64,000 nucleotides of DNA from Scilla litardierei (GCA_030789695.1 CM061142.1:149813266-149877265), one strand, 5' to 3'. Counted from the first letter of the stretch, positions 1 to 12,441 are shown. Numbers and translations: made by a program. Notes: generated by a model not told the origin, from the letters alone.

Positions 1-394
1 ATTGCTTCATGCCAAAAAAATTTGGTCCTGGAACAAAAAAGGGGTCAAACATGCCGGTCTGCATTCCCTATATATTGTATTCATTTTCGCCTAAGTTCAA
101 GTTTGGTAAATGGCTTAATTGCACATGAGTATCTTTTAAATTTTATTTTGTTGCACACAAATACTCTAAAGTTGGTAAACTGAATTTGATTTAGTATGCA
201 TTAAATATTTGATGTATTTTAAATAATATATATATATATAAACATAAATATATTATATAAACATAAATAAAATAATTAAAAAATGCAAATCCGCCTAGGC
301 CGATTAATCCCCGATTAATCCCCGATTAATGCTCTGGGCGCTAGGCGCTAGCAATCCGAACGCCTAGCGCCTAGCGCCTAGCGTTTTTTACAAC
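1..394. other. AT-rich non-coding flank
   Basis: No coding capacity is seen. The stretch is AT-rich with a short TA run near 224-243. It ends in a GC-rich hairpin repeat (listed separately) that abuts the broken 3' end of a copia element at about 395. Three direct copies of CCGATTAATC lie at about 300-330. Confidence 0.6.
337..378. repeat. 15-bp perfect hairpin of GCGCTAG units
   Basis: Bases 337-351 (GGCGCTAGGCGCTAG) are the exact reverse complement of 364-378, with a 12-base loop. The arms are themselves tandem copies of a 7-base unit. The hairpin lies at the junction with the truncated copia element and may be the tip of another repeat whose remainder I cannot define. Confidence 0.7.
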
Positions 395-2725
395 CTTGGT
401 TGTCGTACTCATGGGAGTCCTTTTGCTTGAAGATGATTCCATCCCGAATCGCTTGATAAGCTCCACTGTGTACTTGGTTTGATGTATGAAAGTCACATCC
501 TTCATTTGTCGAATTTGCAGTACAAGAAAATAGTTTAGCTCACCCATATGGCTTACTCGAATTCATCCGTCATAGACTTAGAAAATTCTTGACAAAGATT
601 AAAGTTAGTAGAACCAAATATGATATCGTCTACATAAACATGAATTAATAGGATGTCATTTTCATAATCCTTACTAAAAAGTGTTGAATCAACTTCACCC
701 ATTTTAAAACCTAAATCCAAAAGAAAGGTTTTCAGTCGATCATACCAAACTCTAGGAGCTTGTCTCAACCCATATAACGCTTTCTTAAGTTTGAAAACAT
801 GGTTTGGAAATTTTTGAATGAAACCAGGTGGTTGAGAGACATAAATTTCTTCATTAACAATACCATTTAAAAATGCACTTTTAACATCTATTTGAAACAA
901 TTTGAAATTCTTATAAGATGCAAAAAATAAAAGCAATCTAATAGCTTCTAATTTAGCTACGGGGGCAAAGGATTCTTCAAAATCGATACATTCTTCTTGT
1001 CTGTAGCCTTAAGCTACTAACCTTGCTTTGTTCCTTGTGATGACCTCGTTCTCATCGGTATTGCTTTTGAAGATCCACTTGATCCCAATAACTTAGTGAC
1101 CACTTGGAAGAGGAACGAGCTCCCAAACTTTATTTCTCTCGATTGCAGGAGCTCTTCTTCCATTGCTACTATCCAAGAGCTATCCTCACATGCTTCTTGG
1201 ATGTTCTTTGGCTCAATGGTAGAGACAGATGCACAATGAGAGAATTCTTCAATTCTAGACCTCGTTCCAACACCCACACCAATGTCTCCAATAATTTGGT
1301 CATGAGGGTGGTTGCGAACGGTTTGGTAAGCTTTGAGAATCCCTGCATCACTTGGAACATTTTCAACAATCTCATTAGTAGGGTTAGTCTCAATAATGGA
1401 ATCATTAATCTTGACATTACTAAGAGAATCACATTTCGCATCTACACTATCGTCAATAACATAAGGAAAATCAAAATCTTCATAAAATGATACGTGTAGT
1501 GAACTCGATCGTTGAAGAGGTTTTGTTGTATATCCGATAGGCTTTGCTACGTGTGGAATATCCAACACAAATTCCTTCATCGGATCTTGGCTCAAATTTA
1601 TCTAAGTTACCAAAGGTGTTCTTGATAAAACATTTTGAACCAAAAACTCGAAAATATTTAACTTGAGGCTTTTTGTCATAAAATAGTTCAAAGCAGGTTT
1701 TGTTCGTTCGAGGTCTCACTATATTGAGCACATAACATGTCGTGTGCACCGCTTCTGCCCAAAATTGTAGTCCAAGATGACTATCATGGAGCATGGTACG
1801 GGCACACTCAATATGAGTCTTATTCTTTCTCTCTACAACACCATTTTGTGGTGGTTCTTGAGGAAAAGAAAAATTGTGAGTTATCCCGGTGTCATCACAA
1901 AACTTTGTAAAAGATTCATTCTCAACTTCTCCATGATCACTACAAATAGTGATAATGGTGGATCCCAAGAAATTTTGAATCTTCTTTGCAAATATGGTAA
2001 ACTCTTCAAAGGCTTCATTCTTATTAGTTAAAAAAGAAACCCAAGTAAATCTAGAGAAGTCGTCAACAACAACTAATCCATAATGAGCATTACCTAAAGA
2101 AGCGGTTCTAGTTGGTCCAAACAAATCTAGATGAAGTAATTCTAGGGGCCTATTAGAAGTTATGCCTTCTTTAAATTTGAAAGATGATTTATTAAGTTTA
2201 CCTCTTTGACATGAATCACAAAAATTTTTCTTACTAAAAGCAATTTTTGGAAAACCTTTGACAAGATTATGATTAGCTAACTTATATAAGTGCTTAAAAT
2301 GAACATGACCAAAACGGCGATGCCATAATAGTTGTTCATTTGTATTAAAAACTAAGCAATGTTCTACGGTTTTAGGCAAGCTCAAATAATAAATATTCTT
2401 ACGCTTAATACCGGTAAATAAAACATGAGAATCAAAATCAATAATTTCACACATACACTCTCTAAGTTAACCTTGTAACCTTTGTCACAAAGTTGACTAA
2501 TGGAAATAAGGTTATGACATAAACAACTAACTAAATATACATTAGTAATGAGTGGTTTGGAAGGATTACCGACTTTACCTACTCCAATGATGGTTCCCTT
2601 TTGATTACATCCAAAAGTGACCGTTGCACCATCCTTGATGCTAATCACTTCGGAGAGTAGTGAGGGATCTCCCGTCGTGTGTTTGGAGCAACCACTGTCG
2701 AGTATCCATCCTTTCCTTTTAGAGC
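395..2725 (-). pseudogene. copia pol remnant: protease, integrase, part of reverse transcriptase
   Basis: On the minus strand a protease block (DSGCSKH, near 2690) runs into an LISISQLCDKG segment. Next comes an integrase with an HHCC-type finger (near 2200-2340) and DDE core, including CSDHGE and NGVVERKN (1480-2454). A linker follows (1017-1595), then RT with [21 protein letters not shown] and YVDD (553-936). An in-frame stop near 1010 and a frameshift near 545 break the reading. The RT part beyond YVDD continues in another frame to about 395, where homology ends abruptly. The gene would have cut the polyprotein, copied RNA and inserted cDNA; this copy cannot. Confidence 0.85.
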
Positions 2726-2819
2726 CAATATGACGTTTATTGCTCTCTTTCTCTTTCTTGGGTACCTACATAGTATACCATAAGCTCATGGTACCCAATT
2801 TTTGTTGGGTCCAAGGGGA

Positions 2820-4056
2820 TTAGCCCTTTGGAAGCCAAGTCCAAGTGGACTTCCGCTTTCCAACATAGTTATCATTATTAATAATATCCTGAAAGTAGGA
2901 ATCAACATAGGCATTCCTATCATTTAAGCTAGTGTTCTTAGGACCCCAAATAGTGTATGTTTTGGGAGTCCTTTTCCTAGTTGCACGCATATTTGTTTGT
3001 TTTCTACGTGGTGCATGTTTCTTAGGAACATGAGTTCTAGCATATAAATGAGGAGGATGATATGCATTAGACATATGTGGGTTATATGCATGCTTAGGAA
3101 CATGCATGTTGACTGAACCATAAGGGGCATGCATGACATGTGGAGGATATGCATACCTGTAAGAATGATGCATATGAGCATATGAGTGTGTAGGAGCACG
3201 TACATGAGTATTTCTCATGTGTGGATTTGCACGTGTCCGTGGGTGTGGAGCATAGAAAGTGTCATGAGTATCCACTTGTGAAGTAGGAGATTTCCTACGT
3301 GGATGAGGGTTAGTGTACATGTAAGCATGACTTCTCTTTTGGTTTCCACCCTTAGCGGGTTTCTTGCCAAAAGGAAGAAATTGTGAAGTGGTGACTTTCT
3401 TTGTAGGTTTGCTACCTATAGTTTCTTTGACACCACGTGTGGATGCACCGGAGGATGGCCTCTCAAAGTCTAGTGACACCACTATAGGAGGTGCGAACAT
3501 TGGATGCATTTGCTTCCACAAAACCAAGACCAACATGGTATGTGGCCGGAAATTGGTTTGCTAGCAAATCGTCTAATTGTCCTTTCCCCTTATTAAATCT
3601 CATAATACGGGAGGATATGAGCTCATATTTCTCCTTAAAAGAAGAAATGTTGGTATCCAAGGTGGACACCCGTGCTTTGAGCTCGTGCACTTGGGTTTTA
3701 AGAGAATCATTCTCTAAACCCAATTGTGTGTTTTGTGAAGCTAGATCACTATTATCCTTAGGATGTGTTTAATCTAGTTGAAATTTGAGGGTATTCACCT
3801 CATTCCTCAAAATGACATTTTGAGAAGCCAAATTTGCTTTCTCAAGAGTTAGTGTATCAACAATGGTGTCATTGTTGATAATGCATGGTATGGATGGATT
3901 GCTAACATATAGTTTTTTTAAGCTAGTATATCTAAGCATTAAAGATTGATACTTAGCAAAAAGTTCTTCATTAGCAATACACAATTCATCCATAGTTACC
4001 TCGGGTTCATCCATGTCGGAATCACTCTCATCGGAGAGTGGATCTTCCCGGGCCAT
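2820..4056 (-). pseudogene. copia gag, C-terminal half with His/Pro/Tyr-rich segment
   Basis: The segment at 3769-4056 starts with an acidic, serine-rich stretch and continues as a likely coiled coil rich in Leu, Glu and Asn. A second coil follows at 3463-3723. At 2820-3536 lies an unusual His-, Pro- and Tyr-rich low-complexity stretch with repeated HAP, HMH and YAH-like pieces. Frames change between the pieces, so the gene is broken. It is the continuation of the gag N-terminal half at 14943-16036, separated by the inserted chromovirus: the codon flow resumes on both sides of the GAAAC duplication. Confidence 0.75.
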
Positions 4057-4061
4057 GAAAC

Positions 4062-4441
4062 TGATGCGGTCGTGGACCGCAGAAGGCGCTAGGACTCGGG
4101 CGTGGGAGCGGTCGTGGGATCGACTTAGTATTTTCCTAGTTTTGTTTTATGCACTACCCTCTATGTGTTTAAGTTGTTTGTGTGTTTAGTAATTTGTTAG
4201 GAGAGTATTTAAAGGGCTTAGCCCTCATTGTGTGGGTTATCGAAATATTGAGACAATCGTCTTTGACGGCTAGGGTTTGGGGGATTAGGCTTGATCCATT
4301 ATTTCAAGCTAGGGAGAAGATCTACTCCAGTTTAGATCAAATTGTCTCTTTATTATCAAATTCCAATTTCCACTTTAAATTTCTTTTCGTTCTTCCACTA
4401 AAAATCTGAGATTTTTGATACGATTAACCCTAATCGTATCA
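4062..4441 (+). repeat. 5' LTR of chromovirus 1
   Basis: 380-bp LTR beginning TGATGC and ending GTATCA. A TATTTAAA box at 4206-4213 is the likely promoter core. The 3' partner at 14574-14942 lacks this box. Confidence 0.9.
4206..4213 (+). promoter_or_regulatory. LTR TATA-like box
   Basis: TATTTAAA lies about 145 bases into the LTR, a reasonable place for the U3/R promoter. It is absent from the 3' LTR because of an 11-bp deletion. Confidence 0.5.
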
Positions 4442-4444
4442 ATT

Positions 4445-4456
4445 TGGTATCAGAGC
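4445..4456 (+). other. Primer binding site, initiator-Met tRNA
   Basis: TGGTATCAGAGC, three bases after the LTR end, is the standard plant iMet-tRNA primer site for reverse transcription. Confidence 0.85.
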
Positions 4457-4469
4457 ACTCAGATCCAAT

Positions 4470-5242
4470 GGCGGGAACTAGGGCATAGACGGCAGCGGAA
4501 CTTGTAGAAGAGAAAGTCGACGGCAAACTTGAAGAGATGAGCAAGAGGATCGATGGGCTTCAAGGCGAGATCCGAGACATCCACCAGGAGATGAAGGGGT
4601 TGCTAAAGCCTTCGACATCCAAGACATCCTTCAGATCCTTCGACAAAAACAAAAACAACCCGGATCTGAAGCTAGGGCATCGACATCAACAAATCTGAAA
4701 TTTTTTTCAGATCTAGGGCCAAATGGAGAAGATCTGACGGTTGAGGAGCCCGAACGCCGTCTCGTGCACTTCCAGGAACCACTTGACGACCACCAGAGGG
4801 CGACAGAGCACCACCAAGGGGGCGGCGGACCCATGGCAGACCGCCAGGGGCCGCACGCTCCCCTCTCGAGCCGCGCGGACCTGCGCGGCCCAGATCTGGC
4901 CGCGCAGACCCGCGCGGCCCAGGAATTGGCTGCGCCGACCCCCGCCGGGGTCTGGCGGGCCACCAGACCCCCGGCGAGGGCCGGTGGGGCCCAGCCGAAG
5001 GCGGTCGGGCCCTGGCGACACGCCAGGGGCCCCGCGCACCTGCAGCATCCCCTGGTGACATGGGTCGGGCCCGACAGACCCCTTGGGGCTTCCTTTGGGC
5101 ATGGAGGGGGCGTTGGAGACCTTGAGGCGCGCCAAGGAGAATGTTCGAAGACTACAAGAGACCGGAGAGGATGTGGGGCATGTGCCGGAGTACGAGGAGT
5201 ACACATGCTACGCCGACAACCTTCAAGAGGAGCAGTGGGGTG
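4470..5242 (+). pseudogene. chromovirus 1 gag, N-terminal part
   Basis: An ATG at 4470 starts a helical, charged reading (LVEEKVDGKLEEMSKRIDG) with an early TAG after six codons. A GC-rich, proline/arginine-rich stretch follows with further breaks. From about 5101 the frame is clean again and ends at the copia insertion. After removal of the insertion and one GGGTG copy, it joins the frame at 10239 without a break, which confirms this is one gene split by the insertion. Confidence 0.7.
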
Positions 5243-5586
5243 TGATAGCTTTGACCAACGAACTCACGCAAACAGCGAAGGGGCAAAAACCGAAACACAG
5301 CACAAAAAGATTAAAAAACAGAGAACGCCTGAGATTTTTTTAAATGTTTGGCTGCTTCGAGATTGCTTTCTTTCTCATTGCTATTTAATGCGAAAAAACA
5401 CAACAGAATGAAAAAACGAACGCCGCATAATGCGCAACGTTCGATCGTGAGGAACGAACCCCCCCGGGACTCGGTCTTCCGCTGGACGCGTTCGCCCACG
5501 TTCCTATTTGCACGGCCCACACAACGAAGTGGCCTATTGCATTATTTTTTATTTAAACAAACTGCTAACAATTAGATTATTTGACA
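5243..5586 (-). repeat. 3' LTR of the young copia
   Basis: 344-bp LTR, TGATAG to TTGACA on the plus strand. The adjacent ACTCCCCCTAAT at 5587 onward is the purine tract read on the minus strand. Confidence 0.92.
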
Positions 5587-5599
5587 AACTCCCCCTAAT

Positions 5600-8500
5600 C
5601 TAGTTGTTCTGGATGTTGACGATGCCGAGCTTCGCGCGCATGCTCTGAAACTTGACCCGTCCAAGTGCTTTTGTCAGTATATTCGCTAGCTGATCGTCGG
5701 TGTGGACGTAGTCGACGGCAATCTTGCCACCTCCGACGCATTGCCTGATGAAATGGTAGCGCGTCTCTATATGTTTGCTCCGGTCATGGAAAACCGGATT
5801 CTTACAAAGTTGAATAGCTGATTTGTTGTCCACGAGCAGAGTAGCTATGCCGGCCTCCTTGCCGAGAAGATCACTGAGTAGCTGTGCGAGCCACACACCT
5901 TGGCCCGCTGCAGTAGTTGCGGCAATGTACTCCGCCTCGCAAGACGATAGGGCAACCACTTTCTGCTTCTGTGATTGCCAGCTTACCGGGCTCCCCCCGA
6001 GAACGAACACCACGCCGGTAGTGCTCTTTCTGTCGTCGACATCGCCGGCCATGTCGGCGTCGCTGTACCCCACGAGTTTAGCTCCGGAGATGTCCTTGGC
6101 GTAGCGACATCCGTAGCCAATGGTGCCAGAAATATACCTGAGTATGTGCTTGACGGCGCTCCAATGCTCGGTCGTGGGCGACTCCATGAAGCGACTGACG
6201 TAGCCGACGGCGAACGTGATGTCAGGCCGCGTGTGTACCAAGTAGCGTAGACTCCCGACGATACTCCGGTAGAGCGTCGTATCCACCGGTGGGTTTGAGC
6301 TCTCCTTGCTCAGTTTCAATCGTGGCTCCATTGGGACGTGGACCGGGTTGCAACCGGTCATGCCCGCTTTCTCAAGCACCTTGGACGCGTACGCAGTCTG
6401 CCGCAGCGTGATCTCACCGGTGCCTTGGTGTACCTCGATGCCGAGGTAATAGCTAAGCTTGCCGAGGTCGCTCATATGGAACTTGGCCTTCATCTCCTGC
6501 TTAAAATGATCAATGGCATTCAAATGCGCGCCCGTGACGATCAGATCGTCCACGTACACGCCCAGCAGCAGCTTCTCATCGCCGACACCCCGGGTGTATA
6601 CTGCGTGCTCCGTTTCGTTCCTGTTAAACCCAAGTGATAACAGTGTGTCATCCAACTTGACGTTCCACGCACGAGGAGCTTGACGCAGTCCGTACAAAGC
6701 CTTGTGCAGCCGCAATACTTTGTGCTCGTGCCCGTCTCGAACAAATCCGGGCGGCTGCGCTACATACACTTCTTCCTCCAGATCGCCGTTCAGGAATGCA
6801 GACTTGACGTCGAGATGGTGTACTTCCTAGCCGGCGTGCGCCGCAACCGCCAGCAGCACTCTGACGGAGTCCAGTCGAGCCACGGGAGCAAAGACTTCAT
6901 CGAAGTCGATCCCCGCGCGCTGGACATAGCCCTTCGCCACGAGCCTGGCCTTGTGCTTGATCACTTCACCGGCGCTGTTCTTCTTCAACTTGAAAACCCA
7001 CTTCAGCCCAATCGGCTTTTTCCCTGCAGGCAACTCCGTTAGTGTCCAAGTATGGTTTTCGACGATCGAGCTCAGCTCGTCGAGCATCGCCTTCCGCCAG
7101 TATGCATGCGGCTCAGCCTCCTGGAATGTCACCGGCTCGTCACCGGTCGCGAGCAGGAGCTCCTCTGTGTCCATCACGTGCTCGCCGGTCGTGGCGTACA
7201 CGTTGCTGATGGTGCGGTAGCGTCGTGGTGCCTCATTGTTGCCGATCATGGCCGCAGGTGTTGCATCTGGTGGTGGAGACACAAACTCCACGACGTTCGG
7301 CTCAGGGGTCGGTGAGGCGCGCAACGGCGTAGGCGTGTCTGGCTCGGGTGTCCGTGCACGTGGTGTGGCCGGCTCGGACGCAGGTGGTGTTGCCGCTCCC
7401 TCTTGTGTCGACGTGGTGGTTCCCCCGCATGCCGTCGCGAAGGACGGTGTGTACTCCACCGTGAACGAGGACGAACCCGCGTCGGAGCCAACCCAGTCCC
7501 AGCATGCCGCTTCATCGAACACGACGTCGCGTGTCACACACACATGCTTGCTCGCTGGGTCATACACCCGGTAAGCCTTGGACTCGATGTCGTAGCCGAT
7601 CAACACCATGGGAATGCTGCGATCATCCAATTTCTTCAGGTTAGGCCTTGTTACCTTAACGTGTGCGATGCAGCCGAACGTTCTGAAGAAGTGCACCGCC
7701 GGCTTCCTCCCGTGCCAAGCCTCGTACGGAGTCATACCACGCACACTCTGGGTCGGCGAGCAGTTCAGGATGAACACCGCCGTGCTGACTGCCTCCCCCC
7801 AGAATGCGCCCGGCATCTTCCTCGCCTTCAACAGACAACGCGCCATGGACATGACGGATTGGTTCCGCCGCTCGACGACGCCGTTCTGCTGCGGGGAGTA
7901 CGGCGCCGTCAGCTGTCGGTGCACGCCGCGATCGGCACAGTAGTCCCCGAACTCCACAGAGGTGAACTCGCCACCTCGATCTGTGCGCAGCATGCGCAGC
8001 TTCCTCCCGGTCTCCACCTCGACAGCAGCTTGGTACTTTTTGATCGCGGCTGCCGCCTCATCCTTGTATGTCAGTAAGGTGGCCCACATGTAGCGGGTTT
8101 TGTCGTCGACGAGGAGGATGAAGTACTTCCTCCCTCCGTGTGTTGCCGGCGTGATGGGCCCGCAAAGATCACCGTGTACGAGGTCGATGCGACCCTCGGC
8201 ACGATAATTCGCCATCTGCGGGAAGGGTGCGCGCCTCTGCTTGCCGACGAGACACGCATCACAGAGTTGATCCACGTGTTCGATGTGAGGAAGTCCGCAC
8301 ACCATGCCATCGTGCGCGAGCTTGCGCAGTGCCTCGAAGTTCAGATGGCCGAAACGCCCATGCCACAGCCAAGCAATGTCCCATATACTAGCTGACATAC
8401 ACACCGGTTTCGTAACATTAAGGGAAATCACATACAGCCGGTTGCTTGTCCGCGTTACCTTGACGAGGAGATGTTGTCGATCTCGCACACGCATGACGCC

Positions 8501-9853
8501 GCCTCTGATTAGCACCTCGCAGCCCACCTCATCGAGCTGCCCAAGGGAGATGATGTTGCTGCGGAGCTTGGGTATGTAGTAGACGTTGGTGAACATGCGG
8601 TGCCGGCCACCATGCGCCGTGAAAAGCACAGTGCCGCGCACTCTGATCTCCACCAGTGAGCCATCGCCGAACCGGACCGACCCAGCCACGCCTGCGTCCA
8701 GCTCGGTGAACGCGGCGCGGTCGCCCGTCATGTGATTTGACGCCCCAGTGTCTAGGTACCAGACGGCGTCCTTCACGTCATCCTCCTTGCCGAGCAGGAC
8801 CTCGGCGCGTTCTTCGTTGAGAAAGACAGAGCCGTCGCCGCCGCAGTGTTCTGACTCGGCCTGTGCCGCGGTGAGCGATGCAACTTCAGCCATGAGGAGT
8901 GCGGGCTCCTCATCCTCCACCTGCACGAGGTTGGCGGCCTCGTCGCGTTTCTTCTTCCTGCAATCACGCGCCCAGTGCCCCAGTTTATCACAGTACCGGC
9001 ACTTGTCCTTCTTGACGTCGTGGCCGGCACCGAATGCCCTGCCGCCGCCATCGCGCACGACCTCCTTGCCACGCGCGTCCTGCGCCTTGCCTCGGCGCTT
9101 GTTTGGGATGATGCCGCTACCACCACGGCTGGAGGAGCCGTCCTGTTCGCGCCGCCGCATCCGCGCGAGCCACTCCTCCGACAGCAGGAGCTTGCTGCTG
9201 CCATCCTCTGCCGCCTCCAGCTCAAACCGTTCCTCGGCCGCTTTGAAACGACCGGTCAGGTCCTCCATCGAGAGAGTGTTCAGGTCGAGCAAGCTCTCCA
9301 CGGACATGACCAGCTGCGAGTACCGCTTAGGGATGACGCGTAGGAACTTCTGCATGACTTGCTTCTCCTTGATCTCGTCACCGAGATCAGATAGTTTGCT
9401 AACAATGCCGGTTAGACGCAAAGACAACTCATCGATTGACTCACCAGGTTTATGCTTCAGCTCCTCGAACTCGGTCCTGAGCGTCTGAGCTTTGGCGTCG
9501 CGCACACGTTCAGACCCCATGCGCAGGGTCTTGAGTGTCTCCCACGCCTCCTTTGCCGTGGGCTTTACCGCCAGAGTTGCGATCATCTCCGACGGCACGG
9601 CGCGGAGGATGGCCTCCATCGCCTTGCGATCGTTGCGGTAGCCGGCGTCGTCGGTGACGGCCTCTGCGCCCTCGACTACCCGCCACAGGCCTCTCGCCTG
9701 CAGGATGACCCTCATCAAGAGGACCCAGTCGCTGTAGTTTGATCGTGTCAGGATGGGGTACGTCGTTGTCCCGCACGGCTCCTTCATCATCTGCGGTAGC
9801 GCAAGCTCGCGCCCATGGCCGCTTGCCGCTTGATTGGTGGGGATGCGCTCCAT
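5600..9853 (-). pseudogene. copia gag-pol polyprotein with one premature stop
   Basis: The chosen start is the ATG at 9853 (MERIPTNQ), because earlier in-frame ATGs lie in the LTR. The frame is 1418 codons long with a single internal TAG at 6827-6829 (codon 1009), inside RT just before DVKSAFLNG. Visible domains: UBN2-type gag (about residues 35-215), CCHC knuckle [14 protein letters not shown] (285-298) and protease DTGA (368-371). Integrase has an HHCC finger (498-534) and catalytic D562, D625 and E661 with the D35E spacing. RT has YVDD near 1100, and RNase H has SDADMAGD and a C-terminal SCEAEYIA block. The stop replaces what is usually an aromatic codon and could be a TGG-to-TAG change. 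Apart from this one codon all catalytic motifs look intact. It would act in cytoplasmic virus-like particles and then the nucleus. Confidence 0.93.
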
Positions 9854-9880
9854 CGCGAGGTGCCGAAGAACTCGAACCGG

Positions 9881-9892
9881 GCTCCGATACCA
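9881..9892 (-). other. Primer binding site of the young copia
   Basis: Reads TGGTATCGGAGC on the minus strand, matching the iMet-tRNA 3' end with one A/G change. Confidence 0.8.
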
Positions 9893-9894
9893 CT

Positions 9895-10238
9895 TGATAG
9901 CTTTGACCAACGAACTCACGCAAACAGCGAAGGGGCAAAAACCGAAACACAGCACAAAAAGATTAAAAAACAGAGAACGCCTGAGATTTTTTTTAATGTT
10001 TGGCTGCTTCGAGATTGCTTTCTTTCTCATTGCTATTTAATGCGAAAAAACACAACAGAATGAAAAAACGAACGCCGCATAATGCGCAACGTTCGATCGT
10101 GAGGAACGAACCCCCCCGGGACTCGGTCTTCCGCTGGACGCGTTCGCCCACGTTCCTATTTGCACGGCCCACACAACGAAGTGGCCTATTGCATTATTTT
10201 TTATTTAAACAAACTGCTAACAACTAGATTATTTGACA
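9895..10238 (-). repeat. 5' LTR of the young copia
   Basis: Nearly identical to 5243-5586: one change in the T-run near 9990 and one C/T change near 10223. On the minus strand it precedes the primer site and the gag start. Confidence 0.92.
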
Positions 10239-10243
10239 GGGTG

Positions 10244-11115
10244 ATGGAGATGAATGGGATGCTGAGGAGCAACGGGCTGCTGAGAGGGTCCGAGAGGAGA
10301 TTTGGGGAGCGTATGGGCAGCCAGATCGGCCCAGATGGAGGTTGGAGAAGCCTGCTCGCAGGAGGGACAACGGGGGAGGTCTACGTGGCAATGGCGGACC
10401 AGATAGCCGGTTGAGGAAGCTGACCATGCCTCTATTTGAGGGAAAGGATCCAGATGCTTGGATCTACAAGGCGGAGAGGTACTTCGATGTGTTGGGGTTG
10501 TCTGAGGCGGAGAGAATGCAGACGGTGGCGATGTGCTTTGAGGGGGAAGCCTTGGGGTGGTTCCGCTGGAGCCAACGGCAGCGGCCTATCCGCACTTGGA
10601 TAGAGTTGACGGAGTGCCTGATGGAGAGATTTCAGGAGACACAGGCCGATGGCCTATTTGAGCAGTTGTATACACTGTGACAGGAGGGGACCCTAAGGGA
10701 ATATGTGGAGAAGTTTGAGCGGCTTGCGAGCCGAGTGGAGGGAGTTTCCGCTGAGTCCATAGAAGGAAATTTCCTGAAGGGCCTCAAGCCGCAGATCAGA
10801 GTCGAACTACAGGTTCAAGAACCCAGTGGATTGTCTATCATGATGAGGATAACCAGGAAGGTGGAAGACAAGCTGGCGGAGGATAGGAGGGCGAGTGGAG
10901 CTTGGGGAGGATCTACTTTGTGGAACCCGACAGTGGCAGGGGCATCCAAGGCTCCTACAGGCGCATTGACACCAGCGAGAAGGACTGGCCAGGAGACACG
11001 TGCGGGGGGTCAGACCCGTAGGATGACGGAGGCAGATATGCGAGAGTGCAGGGCTAAGGGGCTGTGTTTCAAGTGTGACGAGCGATTCACACCGGGACAC
11101 AAGTGTGCGGGATGA
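10244..11115 (+). pseudogene. chromovirus 1 gag, C-terminal part with zinc knuckle
   Basis: Continues the gag of 4470-5242. A retrotransposon gag domain is clear: FEGKDPDAWIYKAERYF, then EALGWFRW and MERFQET, with an in-frame TGA at 10678-10680. It ends in a CCHC-like knuckle (CFKCDERFTPGHKC, near 11070). The TGA at 11113-11115 separates it from the protease in the same frame. Both TGA codons could be decayed CGA arginine codons. Confidence 0.8.
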
Positions 11116-11118
11116 GCC

Positions 11119-12441
11119 ATGCAGTTGGAGGTGGCTGTCGAGGAGGAGGAAGAGGGAGATCCCACGATTATAATTGGCGTAGAGGACGAGGTGACAGAGG
11201 AGCAGCCACATTTAGACACCGTGGAGGTGTCCATTAGTTCTGTAGTGGGATTTACTACCTATCACACCATGAAGCTAGCAGGCAAGGTGGCAGATCAGGA
11301 GGTGACGATATTGATAGACAGTGGGGCAACCCACAACTTCATCTCAAGGAAGTTGGTGGGACAGCTGGGGCTTGAGGTGAGTGAGACAACCACCTTTGGG
11401 GTGATTTTGGGCACAAGCCAGAGGGAGGAGAGCAGGGGTGTCTGCAGGGCGGTGATTCTGGCAGTACAGGGCACTCAGATAGTGGCGGATTGTTACCCAC
11501 TTGAGTTGGGAAAGGTGGACGTGGTGTTGGGAATGCAATGGTTACAAACCTTAGGCGACACCAAGTTCAACTGGAAGGTGCTGATGATGGAGTATCGGGA
11601 GGACGGGAGGACCGTGATTTTGTTAGGGGACCCCAACCTGTGTTGCCGTGCGGCGTCCTTGAAGTCCTTGGCTCGGGCAGTACTAGTGGAAGGAGAGGCA
11701 TACTTTGTGACCAGTCAGGAGCTAGGGGCGGAGGCGAAGGAGCGGCAGATGCCACTAGAGGTGGAGTTGGACAGTTATGGGCATGTGTTTTAAATGCCGC
11801 AGGGGCTTCCACCTCAGAGAGACCACGAGCACGCCATTGTGCTGCGTGAGGGAGCGGCTCCAGTCAGCGTTCGGCCCTACAGGTACCCACATGTTCAACA
11901 AGATGAGATTGAGCGGTTGATCAGGGAGATGTTACAGGCTGAAGTGATACAAGCGAGTGTTAATCCTTTCTCCAGACCGGTGCTTTTGGTGAAGAAGAAG
12001 TACGGTAGCTGGAGATTCTGTGTGGACTACCGTGCCCTCAACAAGGAGACGGCGGCGGATCGTTTTCCTATACCGGTTATAGATGAGGTATTGGATGAGC
12101 TACATAGGGCGTCAATCTTTTCGAAGATTGACTTGAAGTCGGGGTATCATCAAATCCAGATGAAGGCAGATGATGTGCAGAAGACTGCCTTTAGGACTCA
12201 TGAGGGGCAGTATGAGTTCCTCGTCATGCCCTTTGGGCTGACAAATGCACCTGCTACTTTTCAGGCGTTGATGAACAAGATATTTCAGCCATACCTTCGG
12301 CAGTTTGTCTTAGTCTTCTTCGACGACATACTGGTGTACAGCCGTACGGTGGAGGAGCACGTACGAGATTTGAAGACAGTGTTGCAGGAGTTACAGGCTC
12401 ACCAACTTTATGCCAACAGGAAGAAGTGCACTTTTGCTTAG
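11119..12441 (+). pseudogene. chromovirus 1 protease and reverse transcriptase (N-terminal part)
   Basis: The same frame as gag continues. The aspartic protease motif IDSGATHNFIS lies near 11320. After an in-frame TAA at 11791 comes RT with [37 protein letters not shown] and the catalytic FFDDILVYS (near 12320). A TAG at 12439-12441 and then a frameshift end this piece. The domains are typical of Ty3/gypsy pol. Confidence 0.85.

Larger units (their letters stand above)
5243..10238 (-). mobile_element. Young 5-kb Ty1/copia element inserted in chromovirus 1 gag
   Basis: LTRs of 344 bp (5243-5586 and 9895-10238) are flanked by GGGTG at 5238-5242 and 10239-10243. I see only two differences between the LTRs, so insertion is recent. 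The primer site for iMet tRNA (complement at 9881-9892) lies two bases inside the right LTR, fixing the minus orientation. One long gag-pol frame fills the inside, broken by a single stop. Short LTRs and compact size are typical of lineages such as Ale/Retrofit or Ivana; I cannot decide between them. Confidence 0.95.

Noticed and set aside
4764..5411. 215-codon frame and antisense frames over the GC-rich gag region
   Set aside because: They cross from gag into the copia LTR and are shadows of GC-rich coding DNA.
6951..9742. Many plus-strand frames of 80-246 codons
   Set aside because: Antisense shadows of the GC-rich minus-strand copia gag-pol.
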